A stretch of 64,000 bases of DNA from Actinostola sp. cb2023 (lineage: Eukaryota; Cnidaria; Anthozoa; Actiniaria; Actinostolidae), in assembly GCA_033675265.1 (NCBI GenBank), contig JAUJYZ010000791.1, positions 1 to 64,000 of the forward strand, given 5' to 3'. Positions 49,801-59,257 of the stretch are shown in pieces. The position numbers and the translations under genes were made by a program. A model generated the notes under the pieces. That model was given only the letters and a program-made list of their open reading frames with translations. It searched no databases and was not told the DNA's origin. The first letter of the stretch is position 1. The number at the start of each line of letters is the position of its first letter.

Positions 49801-51457
49801 AGTTAATACTAATAATACAATTATTAACTATTGCTCTCTTTGAACTCACTGTACCTTTATTCTGAGGTCCTCAACAAGCATTTGTAATTCACAAATTTCT
49901 GCTTGTAAATCATCTTTTTCTTTATGTAATTGCATTACTTCATTTCCAAGAATTTTGTTGCTTTCTCTAAACTGTATATTGTCAATCTCAAGTTTCCTTT
50001 AATAAATCCAACAAAAAAATGACATGAAATGGAACTATATGTACATTGTCACGCCCATTGAAAACAGTACCTCTGAGTAGGCACCACGCTAGAGTAACGT
50101 ATACAAAGGCATCCATTAACACAGCCTGGTTTGGCAAGAGGGCCACTCATTTGTCAGTAATGTTATTGTATCTGTCATGTGACACCCTCATTAATGAAGT
50201 ATCATTCATGCATTCGTATAATTTCAAGTTCTGAGACGTTTACAGCTAAATTAATAATTATTCATGCATGTGCAATGTAGTTATAGCGGTACCCTATCAT
50301 ATGTTCTTGCTTTTTGTAGACGTTTACAGCTAAATTAGTTCATACATGTACATGTAGTTACCCTATCGTATGTTCTTGCTTTTTGTAGTTCACATCATTC
50401 ATCCATTCTTTAATTCTCTGGGATTCCTGAGGTCAAAAAGTTCAGCAAAAACTTACAGTCTGACCTCACAATCAGTTCATAAGAAGTACATGTATGTAGT
50501 TTGTAGGAAATCTTCTTGGTAATTAGTTTACCTGGACAATGCTGTCTCCAGCTGCCAAGTGAATATCAGGTAGAGTTTCAGCCCTGGTTAACTAGAACAG
50601 TTAATAACAAGTTAGTTATGAATGGATAGAGAGAGTGTGTGTGCATGTCTATGAGTCCTGGTTGTCATCTTCAGAGTCAAGCGAATAAGATTTAATCAAT
50701 GTGAACTTGACTAGGAAGACGACACTGCCACTTAATTGAGGTTGTCAAAATGTCAGTCTACACCAACTTTAGTCCTTCATAGGACTATACTCTCACTCAG
50801 ACAATCTCTCTCTATCCATTGATCACACTTCTGGGTTCAAACCTTTCACTATAAGATAGTTATGGTTATTGATAACATTATTATTACCTTCCTGTCTGGG
50901 AATACAAATTTGAACTCTTCAATTTGCTCCGTTTTTTTTCTCCTCTGGTATTGGTGATGAAGGCACTGGTGACAGCGGACTATCATCTTCATTTTCTTCT
51001 TCCTCTTCTTCAAACAGAGCACTCAAGACTCGTGTTTTCCTCATTCTTGTCTGTTCGGATAAAACTAGAAGGGAAGTTGTATTCTCCTCTTCCACATCAT
51101 TGATAATTACTGCTGGTGGCTCTAAATTACAAAATAAGAAACTTTAGTCTTGGAACCGTTCAGATGTCAATATAAACATGCCCTATTTGATTTGTTGGTT
51201 TGTTCATTATTTTGTTGATAAGATGCTTAATCAGTTTTTTAGGCTGCATACGAAAGGCACCCGCAGCAGCCAAGCAGCTTACAATCATGAGTTGTTATCA
51301 GTAGTTATTATGCAAGCAGTTGTACCATTTTAGGCTTGTCAAATTCAGCTGGCAACAAGACCAACTACTCTAAACATTGCATCAGCTATATGCCTATTGT
51401 GATGGTTAATTGCATCATTTTTTTATTTTATTTTTATTTTATTTTATTTTTTTTTTT

Positions 51458-51503
<46 letters not shown>

Positions 51504-54500
51504 TATTTTGCACCCTGTAAATCTGTACCATTAGTGTTATTATTACTACAGGTTGTTGTTGATGCCGTACCAGGTGGTTTTTCCTGTGTTGAGTCGTCTT
51601 CTAATGACTCTGCCAGAGGATTTCCAACCATTGCAAGGTGATATTCTTGGTATTCCATTGTCTTCATATCATCTACAAATCGATTCCACGATCTGAAATA
51701 GAATTACGTTTGTATAATTATTATTGTAGAAAAATAATAGAGAAAATCATGCTTATTTATTCATAGAAAACTGTTATTCTAGTTTGTAAGATTATAATTG
51801 GTAGAGTTGTTTTCGTATGAGTGGGAAACCTACGGTACCGTGACACTCAAATGGCTTCCTTTCTGAACCAATCAAAAAGCGTGCAGATGGTCTCTTCAAA
51901 CCAAACTCTTTCAATACGGCAAGGCGTGGTGCGGTGATGGTGCAGTAACTTTCCACTCATACAAAAACGAGTCTAAGGACAATCTCTATTATAATACAAG
52001 CAACATTACACATGAAACCTTCACAATATACAATATTATTGCGAGAGATTTTGATTTATCTGTGCTATATGAATAAATAAATTAAAATTAAAATTAAAAA
52101 TATATTATTATTACTTTTTTTAACGTGTCACTATATTTAGCAGTACTGCTAATTTTGGGGACACGACTGACTCACACTCACTTCTTACCCTACATTCTAT
52201 ATTCTATACACCCAACACTCATCTCACTAGTTCGTTTTTTCTGAGGGAGGACAAAGTTCTGGAGTACCGGGAGAAAACCTCTCAAAGCAAGGGAGAGAAC
52301 GAACTGACAAACTCAACTCACATGAAGCACCTGGTCCAGGAATTCGAACCAGGTACCACAGCGGTGAGAGGCGAGAGGTATAACCACTCGGCCACCCTTG
52401 CTCCCCATATTATTACTAAATTTATTAGTACCAATAAATGTAGAAAGGGACTTTTTGACTGTCATCACAGTGAATTCATGACTTACTGTCTTTTGTTTTT
52501 CTTATTGTTATCTTGTTTGATGTCATCTTCATCATCACTAAAATCAGTCAGTTCATTTATTCGTTGCTTGAATTCAGTTTCGCTGATGTGACTGAAGTTG
52601 CTCTCCATATCATCATCACTAAACAGATGAATGTATTGTCAAAACTGTTACAATATATTGCCCCAAACTTTGTTATCAACTAGGCTTGGTTTCCAGCCGT
52701 TTTAGGGGTCCGCAACACCCTAATGACTGGAAATCAAGCCTAGTTATCAACCATCTGTTGGTAAATAGTCCCTCGACAGACTTCACACTATTTCAATACT
52801 GTAAACTGCTGCTTATAAGCCCTGGACTTATACAAGTTCGTAAGGGTTTTTGGGTGGGCTTATATCCGGGGGGGGGGGGGAGGGGGGGGGGCTTATAACC
52901 GGAATAAAAACAAAAACGCTTTGAAATAAGCTGATAAGATAAGTTGAGACGGTATAGCAGTATCGAAATATGTGTTCAATCCACTGGTCTTCATTTAAAA
53001 AAGTTACAATACACACATTCATAATTTCAATATTTGGAACAATATTCAAAACTGTAACTTGTTCCGCAGTCTGTCCTAATTTTCAATTTGAAGTTATACC
53101 GTGTTCTGTGAAAATGTTTATATTAAGCGGGGAACAAGGAAACGTCATGGGTGGCTTATATCCAGGGGGCTCATAACCAGAATTTTTTTTTGTTTGAAAG
53201 TATATGGGCCTATAACGTGAGGGACTTATGAACGGGGGGCTTATAAGTGGCAGTTTACGGTATACATGTAACATAGAATTTCTTGGACAATGTATAAACA
53301 AGTTCACACTTCTACTTACTAGGCAGAACCCTGTTTGACAAATTCACACTTGATCTTAGCACCAAGCTTTGCTAGTCCAACTTTCTTGGACTGTGGTTTG
53401 AATTCCATTTCAAGATCAAACCTGGGCACACACACACAAAAAAATGTTTATTGCTGACATGAATTTATTAATCATTCATTCTTTCACTCATTCAGTCAGT
53501 CACTTATTCAACCTGACATTCAGTCAGTCACTTATTCAACCTGACATTCAGTCAGTCACTTATTTAGTGCTACCCTCGTAAAATAAAGGCTTTATTATTA
53601 TTATTATAATTATAACCATCTATCCATTGATATTATTTTATCCTTATTTTATTTCATTCTTCCAGGGGTTTTTTATTATATATTTTACCTTCTATTGTAA
53701 AAGCATTGAGACCGTAGTTATATGCATTTTAAGAAATAAATTATTATTATTATTATAATTATTATTATTATTACAAATGAAGGGCTCCCTACAAGAACAG
53801 CATTTTAGTGATCTCTGATCAAACTCAAAATTCTCCTCGAGATTCATTGAATTTCAAAGGAGAATTTCGGTTTTGATCACAAGTCATTTACTTTATTCTT
53901 GAAACTCTAAATGCATTTCTACTTGGTTACCCGAGACCAAGTTGTGACTGGTAAGTTTGCAATAAGACTCAAGTGACATTGAATCATAAGAATTAAATAT
54001 ATCATAAGTGACTTCGGAGATCGCTTACGTTGTTCCTGCAGGGACCCTTTCATGTACATGTAGTAATGATACTTAATGCAAGCTATTTATTTCTTCACTT
54101 TGAACAATATTATCTTCATTCATTCTTACTCGTTTGTATCTAGACATGCAAAATCTGCCATGTTGCAAGAAAAAATGGCAAGCTTTTTTCGTTCAGCATC
54201 GGGTACCTGAATAAAATGGAAATATTTTCTGTGAATAAGATTCAACTTCACTATAAAATGGAGATACAAATTCCGGTTTGTCTGGTTCAATGTATGGGTT
54301 CCCTGTGTTGAAGTGGTGGCTGTGGTGGTGATGGTGGAAAGTGGTGGTAGGAGTGGTGGTGGTGGTGGTGGCAGTGATGGTGTTGGTGGTGGTGATAGTG
54401 ATGGTGATAGTGGTACATGTAGGAGTGGTGGTGGTGGTGGTAGTGATGGTGATAGTGGTAGGAGTGGTGTTGGTGGTGGCAGTGAGAGTGGAAATGGTGG

Positions 54501-57500
54501 TAGTGATGGTGATATATAGTGGTACATGTAGGAGTGGTGGTGGTGGTGGTAGTGATGGTGATTAGTGGTAGGAGTGGTGGTGGTGGTGGTGGTGGTGGTA
54601 GTGATGGTGATAGTGGTAGGAGTGGTGTTGGTGGTGGTAGTGATAGTGATAGTGGAAATGGTGGTAGTGATGGTATGTGATAGTGGTGGTGGCAGGAGTG
54701 GTGATGTCGGCAGTGATGATGGAAGTGGTGGCAATGATGGTGGTGGTTGCCTTAACAGGAGATTTAAACTAACTCAACTTTTCTGTGAGGACTTTCATCC
54801 TGTCACAAAAAAAAAGGAATTTCCTGCATCTTGATGGCTTTATATAGTTGCTGACTTACATGAGTTTCAATAACAAAGAAATAGTCTTTCTTTTTAAAAT
54901 TCCCAGCACTATCCTACAATAGAATAATATATTCAATCAGATAAATGTAGCTGCTGGTAAATATTGTATTTACATGGTAACAAACGTGATATAATTTGAA
55001 TATCATATACCTTGTAAAGTGTGACTACAAGTTCTACAGCATTCGGAGGAGACCATGCTGCATGGTAGACGAAAAAGCCAGTCTTTGGGTCCAAATAGCA
55101 AGCCTTTACCTCTGGCTAAATGCAAAAGGATATTATATGATAAACTTCTAGGTATCTTTTAGTCAATAATATGAAACTGAAAAATTAGACCAAGTGATTT
55201 TAATCAGGCTACTTTCATAAAACTAGAGGGCTGGGGTGAGGGAGGTGATCATGATCGAGGGTGGCTAAGTGGTTAGACCACATACACGAGCAGCCATGTT
55301 TAGTGACTTATACCCCATTCACACCAAGGCTTAAACATGGTTTAAGGTGGTTTAACTAAACGGGTTTAGGAAATTATCTACAAACGCCATGCAACCTTTG
55401 GCACAAAACTGCTGGTAAACTCTCCTTTCTGTTGCACAGTAGAAATTCCAGGTAGTTTGATTCTTGTGAAATCAAATGCCCTCGAATTAGAGAAGCGAGA
55501 ATAAACTCAGTTTAACTAAACAAGGTTTGGTGTGAACGGGGTATTAGATGTAGTATGGTTTTGCATGGTTCTATTCCTGAGCTGGGATCAAAGTACAGTC
55601 GTGATAAAACTACAGTACATGTACATACAGTATAATGTGAGTTGACTTTTTGTTGCTTTTCTCCATTGTTTCGAGGGTTTTCTCCAGGTTCTGCAGTTTT
55701 CCTTCCTCTCCACAATAATATTTACACCAATATTGCAAGAGAGTTGTATACATATATATAGCTAATTGCATAATCGTTGTCGGGTTGAAAATCATGAAAG
55801 CTATGACCAAAAGGAATTCTGGGAAATTAAAATTCTCAAATAACACTGTCAAATCATCGACCTTTCTATCCAGACTTGTAGGATCTTAGTTAAATACTGT
55901 AGCTCATTTACCTTCAAAACTACGAGAACATTGAATATACGGTAGAATCCCATAGCTCATATGAAACTCGCGCGCTGATTGGCTGAGAAGCAAACCGGAT
56001 GAGAGGGTATTCAGCGTGGAATTGGGTGCTTTGCAAACCGGATGCAATGGGTATTTAGCGTGGAATTGCGAGATGAAAGCGAGGCTGTGGCTAAGATACG
56101 ATATACGCGTACAAAGGATGGATTGAGAGTTGAGGTCAAATCAATATTTTAGCTTTGTTTGCTCTCATTTTTCATTTGTAAAATTCATTTTCATCGAAGT
56201 GAAATTGATGTCACAAACACAGAGTACTGAAAAATCTTTACGCTTTTTCAGTTGTACTTCAAGTGTCTTCTCAACTTAAGCTTAAATATAAACTGAACAC
56301 GAAAGCAAAAAAAATCTATTAAAGCGAGATGAGAATCGATGTTTGAAAGAGAGACCACGAAGTACAACGACAGCAAATCATGGCGAACGACATTTTCAGA
56401 CCGGCATAAAGCAACCACAATCTAATAGATTAAGCCAACAGATAAACAACAAAATCAGTCCAATTTAATTCAGCATTTACACCTAGCAAAATCTGTACGG
56501 TCTGTAATCATACAAAACTGCAAATTTATCCCGTGTTCCAGTTGTGTTCTCTTTGCTTGTCAGTTGATCGGCTGCCTTTTACTTTGAGCCTTGTGTACTT
56601 GTTTTGTACAAGTCATGTAGCTTCACTCACTGAATCAGAGCTATCGCCTCTGCATCTTTATCAATAAATATGGCTTTGAAAGAACTATTTTGCCTGAGAA
56701 TCGTCAGCATTCAGTAAGGTAGTTAACAAATCCATCAATGTCCTGTGAAATGTTGAAGTTCACTAGATTCAACTTCTCATGCAAGCGGCACTCAGTTCTC
56801 TGATCGGATTGAAAGCAACAAGAAACGGTCAGTTGAGAAAATTTGAACAATTTATTTAAGTCTTATGAGGATAGAATAAGTCCGTATGTTCGTGTATTTC
56901 CAATTAACTTCTTTGTTAACTGAATAACATCAGAAAAGCATACTTACAGGTTTGACAAGACTGATTCATTGATTGTGAAAACTTGAACTGAACTTCGAGC
57001 CTGTCACTGATCACTTTTAGTCTTTTTGGTTGTAAGTTTTCGTCAGTAACTATGAACTGGTTATCCATATCTAAATCTATGGCTGTGTTTCTGTTGTAGA
57101 TTGACCCTAAATCTAGACGTTAAAACGACTGAAGAAAACAACTTTTGTCTTCAAGTTCATGCAGATAAACTGATTTTAGTATTCAATTTTGCTTGATTCC
57201 TATTGGCTGGCGTAGCGAAAGACTGAACACTGCGCGCACTGGCTTTCTTAGCGACGCGCGATATAGCGACTCAAGATTGTCTAAAAACTATATATTTTTC
57301 AAAACAAAGAGAACGCTATGGGATTCAAGGAAAATTCATTGGCTCGACTCGTGAATTCCACGTTGAAAAGGCGATATCGCACTCGTCGCTTCGCGACTTG
57401 TGCGATATCACCTTTTCTCGTGAATTCAACGTGGAATTCCCTCGTCAGCCAATGAATTTACCTATAAAAACCTGCAATTATAAGAAACTGCAGATTAAGA

Positions 57501-59257
57501 ACCTCCAGGCTGAAATTTAGCCAATTAAACATCCAATATATAAGAACCAGTTCAGCCTGACAAATGAAGCAGGTTCTTATGTGAAAAATGACTAAAGCAC
57601 AGAACACACACTGGTACAGTTGGTGCTGAAAATGCAGAAATATTATATTTACTATACAGTTGGGTTGTTAATGTTTAGTGTGAAAATTAGACCTTTCAGG
57701 GTCAATAGTTCACTAATTAAAACAAATTGTAAGGAAATACACCATGATACTGTATCAGAAACAATTGTTTTTTTTGTCCTGTAAATAAGAACCTGTTAAG
57801 AACCTACGCATCCTGATTTCTCACTAGACACCCAATATATAAGAACCATTTCAGCCTGACTTGGAAAAATAGGGGTTCTTTTATGCGGGTTTTTACTGTA
57901 TCTGCATGTAATGCAGGTCATGAACTGATTTCCCATCCATCCTTGAATTGTGGTCTCAGCTTCTATGATTTATGATTTTCAATCCGACAACGATTATGCA
58001 ATTAGCTTAGTCTTGAGAATTTAATACTACATTACATATAACCTTGTCAGGTTCGTGCTAGGGTTATGTTAGGCTCTACTTCCCAAGTTTTCAATCTCCA
58101 AAGGGAACCAAACATTGTCAGGCTGTTTGTCATGCTCTCTCTCGACCAAATTTAACCCTGACATCGGCCTGACATTTTTTTGGCTCAAGTGATTTGAGCC
58201 TGACAAAATCTTGTCAGGTCCACGTTTGGCTGAGTTTAGGCTCTACTGGCAGCTGAACGGCCAGAGTCAGGCTTGATTTTGTCTCTGTCAGGCTGGAAGT
58301 TTTCGTACGGGTATATATATATATGTATGCATAATATGTATGTGTATAAAATATTGAATGTAGTGAGCAGTGCATAGCATGGACAAATGCAAGGGAATGA
58401 ATTCACTGCTGACAGAGTGAAAAGGAGACGCTGTCAGCAGGGAAGGGAATGAAGGGAATGCAGCGTCACTCTGTGGTACCTGTGGTATCCCCCCTGGATA
58501 GTTATATAAGCTTCTCCCGCAGGCATTTGTAAGGGCTGTCATGCATTTCCACCCCACAATAGAGTCCGAATTGGATTAAATTTAAATTAAATTAGTTCAG
58601 CATGTCTTTCCTCAGTGTGATGCTAGCTGTCAATAATGAATGCAGCCCATACCCTATATGGTGCTTACAAGTTTGGTACCTTTTTTGAAGTTTTCGATCG
58701 GTGGCTTCGAAACCACAGAACAGTAACATTGCTTGGTTTCCTAATAAAGTTAGAGTTCAAAAGTGTATGTAAATGCCAACTAGTCAAGTGCATATATTAA
58801 AATATAACTTTATAAATAAGCTCTTAACTTATATAAGTTTAATTTAGGTTTAGAACAATAACTTTTATATCAATAACAATAAGTCAATAAGTGTTTATAT
58901 CTGAGCCGGAAATAAAAGTTTTACTTTCGAATCTGCTCTCGAGTCTCGAGTATAAATAAAATACAGTGTAGTTTAGCTGTCCATCCCATTTCTGTACTGA
59001 CAGCTAGTGTACAGTACATTCCTACAGTCTGATCTACTCGCTGTTTATAGTGTAAATTCTCTTCTTCACTTCTCTTCAAATTTCAAAGTACTCTTTATTA
59101 AACAAAATTCAACGAGGCAGATGAATACTTACAATTTAGTGCATTGTAGATCCACATATTCATAGGTGACGGTGAATCGAAATTTACAAGCACAACGTCC
59201 CTTCACTTGCTTGGCGATCGTCCGTCGAACACCTCTCAGTGCTTTGTGTGCGCTCAT
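43858..59257 (-). CDS. NT-C2 / coiled-coil / PH domain protein (EHBP1-like N-terminus)
   Basis: Sixteen exons join in phase to about 582 residues: 59133-59257, 58680-58740, 55011-55115, 54860-54913, 54130-54206, 53320-53421, 52487-52618, 51571-51692, 50888-51121, 50532-50591, 50362-50426, 49855-49996, 49212-49278, 46783-46963, 45412-45549, 43858-43942. Residues 1-175 form an NT-C2 domain like EHBP1/EEIG1: CKFRFTVTYEYVDLQCTK, PSNVTVLWFRSHRSKTSKK, VELVVTLYK, KKKDYFFVIE, FDLEMEFKPQSKKVGLAKLG, IKCEFVKQGSA. Acidic linkers and a coiled coil follow (EVMQLHKEKDDLQAEI). The end is a PH domain: VRGWLCKRGVRGL, IWRRRWFATD, GRLYYYKK, RGFIDLDIIIAV, with the closing tryptophan in KIRWINALDYLRHW. NT-C2 domains act in membrane or small-GTPase trafficking; PH binds lipid. 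Exon 9 has eight A near 50,932-50,939 where seven keep the frame. The start of exon 14 at 46963 is the least certain boundary; two adjacent genes are the alternative. Confidence 0.82.
44509..45000. repeat. Dispersed repeat with a 143-bp tandem duplication
   Basis: GAGTCGAGGACATAGC starts at 44715 and again at 44858; the two units (143 and about 137 bp) match closely. An inverted relative lies at 47461-47680. An 81-codon frame starting MAESCFAFVKDTEVDQ overlaps the repeat; its C-terminal half is shared with the copy at 47.6 kb, so it is not called as a gene. Confidence 0.7.
45174..45356. mobile_element. TIR MITE family F (GTTGTTTTYGTATGAGTGGGAA), copy 1
   Basis: GTTGTTTTTGTATGAGTGGG and CCCACTCATACGAAAACAAC are the ends. 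Second copy at 51803-51972. Confidence 0.75.
46370..46508. mobile_element. Near-perfect fold-back MITE
   Basis: GTTATTAGTCGGCTAAGCAT faces ATGCTTAGCCGACTAATAAC; the arms continue to GCGAGCC/AGGCGAGCC at the loop, about 139 bp in all. Lies between the two PH-domain exons at 45.5 and 46.8 kb. Confidence 0.8.
47461..47680. repeat. Inverted relative of the 44.5-45.0 kb repeat
   Basis: Matches the reverse complement of about 44,620-44,860: CTCATATAACAATCATTGGG, GCTCTACTCCATG, CAACACATGTGGGAT, CTCCTCGACTCTGC. Confidence 0.65.
48074..48345. mobile_element. G-rich element (AGGGGTGGATCTAG)
   Basis: AGGGGTGGATCTAGAG at the left and AGCTTGGATCTGACCCTG at the right flank a stretch with a 40-bp poly-G run. 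Repetitive sequence of unknown class. Confidence 0.45.
48830..49140. mobile_element. MITE family D copy in the NT-C2/PH gene intron
   Basis: CTTGACAAAAGACGCATTTG near 48,880 and the inverted TTTTTTGTCAAGGAG near 49,080. A perfect hairpin GGTTATTCTCTGGATTGAGG / CCTCAATCCAGAGAATAACC type sits near 49,003-49,064. Confidence 0.6.
49146..49190. repeat. (TTTAA)n microsatellite
   Basis: Nine TTTAA units next to exon 13 of the NT-C2/PH gene. Confidence 0.9.
50235..50388. repeat. 85-bp tandem duplication covering the end of exon 11
   Basis: ACGTTTACAGCTAAATTA occurs at 50235 and 50320, and CCCTATCRTATGTTCTTGCT at about 50292 and 50361. The second unit carries the 3' end and donor of exon 11 (codons for KKQEHTIG); the first unit carries a decayed duplicate of both. 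Confidence 0.75.
51420..51508. repeat. (TTTA)n microsatellite
   Basis: T-rich run with about nine TTTA units in the intron between exons 8 and 9 of the NT-C2/PH gene. Confidence 0.9.
51803..51972. mobile_element. TIR MITE family F, copy 2
   Basis: GTTGTTTTCGTATGAGTGGG at the left and CCACTCATACAAAAACGA at the right. Lies upstream of exon 8 (in transcript sense) in an intron. Confidence 0.7.
52130..52404 (-). repeat. tRNA-headed SINE, copy 2
   Basis: On the minus strand GGAGCAAGGGTGGCCGAGTG starts the head; A-box TGGCCGAGTGG and B-box GGTTCGAATT are at tRNA spacing. The body includes TCTCCCGGTACTCCAG. Lies in an intron of the NT-C2/PH gene. Confidence 0.8.
52676..52746. mobile_element. Short hairpin
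   Basis: TCAACTAGGCTTGGTTTCCAG faces CTGGAAATCAAGCCTAGTT around a 30-bp loop. Confidence 0.6.
52797..53263. mobile_element. TIR MITE (TACTGTAAACTGC ends)
   Basis: TACTGTAAACTGCTGCTTAT and ATAAGTGGCAGTTTACGGTA bound about 467 bp with repeated GGGCTTATA words and poly-G. The termini resemble those of the minisatellite element at 17548-17942 in sequence style. Confidence 0.75.
53775..53905. mobile_element. Fold-back MITE family E, copy 3
   Basis: AGGGCTCCCTACAAGAACAG and the AAATTCTCCTCGAGATTC / AAAGGAGAATTTCGG core. Its right end is altered; a second end-like piece TGTTCCTGCAGGGACCC lies near 54,030-54,050. Confidence 0.7.
54300..54760. repeat. (GGT/AGT/GAT)n tandem array
   Basis: Degenerate GTGGTGGTGATAGTGATGG repeat in the intron between exons 4 and 5 of the NT-C2/PH gene; produces spurious Val/Gly and Thr/Pro frames. 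Confidence 0.85.
55311..55546. mobile_element. TIR MITE (ATACCCCATTCACACCAA ends)
   Basis: ATACCCCATTCACACCAAGG and TTTGGTGTGAACGGGGTAT are the ends, with GTTTAACTAAAC words inside, about 236 bp. Confidence 0.75.
55940..57898. mobile_element. Nested insertion, itself composite
   Basis: Contains a segment bounded by GTAGAATCCCATAGC and GCTATGGGATTC (55942-57325), then a long hairpin (57332-57462), then a segment bounded by CCTATAAAAACCTGC and GCGGGTTTTTACTG (57463-57898) with AAGAACC words. No transposase frame. Confidence 0.7.
57332..57462. mobile_element. Near-perfect hairpin inside the nested insertion
   Basis: AATTCATTGGCTCGACTCGT faces TCGTCAGCCAATGAATTT; the arms run through GTGAATTCCACGTTGAAAAG and GCGATATCGCAC/GTGCGATATCACC to a short CG-rich loop. 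Confidence 0.8.
58010..58310. other. CTGACA/TGTCAGG-rich repeat stretch
   Basis: GTCAGG and CCTGAC words recur, with GTTAGGCTCTACT and GTTTAGGCTCTACT as diverged repeats. Probably another short element; ends not resolved. Lies in the intron between exons 2 and 3 of the NT-C2/PH gene. Confidence 0.4.

Larger units (their letters stand above)
55763..58003. mobile_element. MITE family C copy split by a nested 1,959-bp insertion
   Basis: The outer parts (55763-55939 and 57899-58003) together match the intact family C copy at 13881-14151. The insertion occupies 55940-57898 and is flanked by a duplicated TA (55938-55939 and 57899-57900) where the intact copy has a single TA. Confidence 0.85.
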
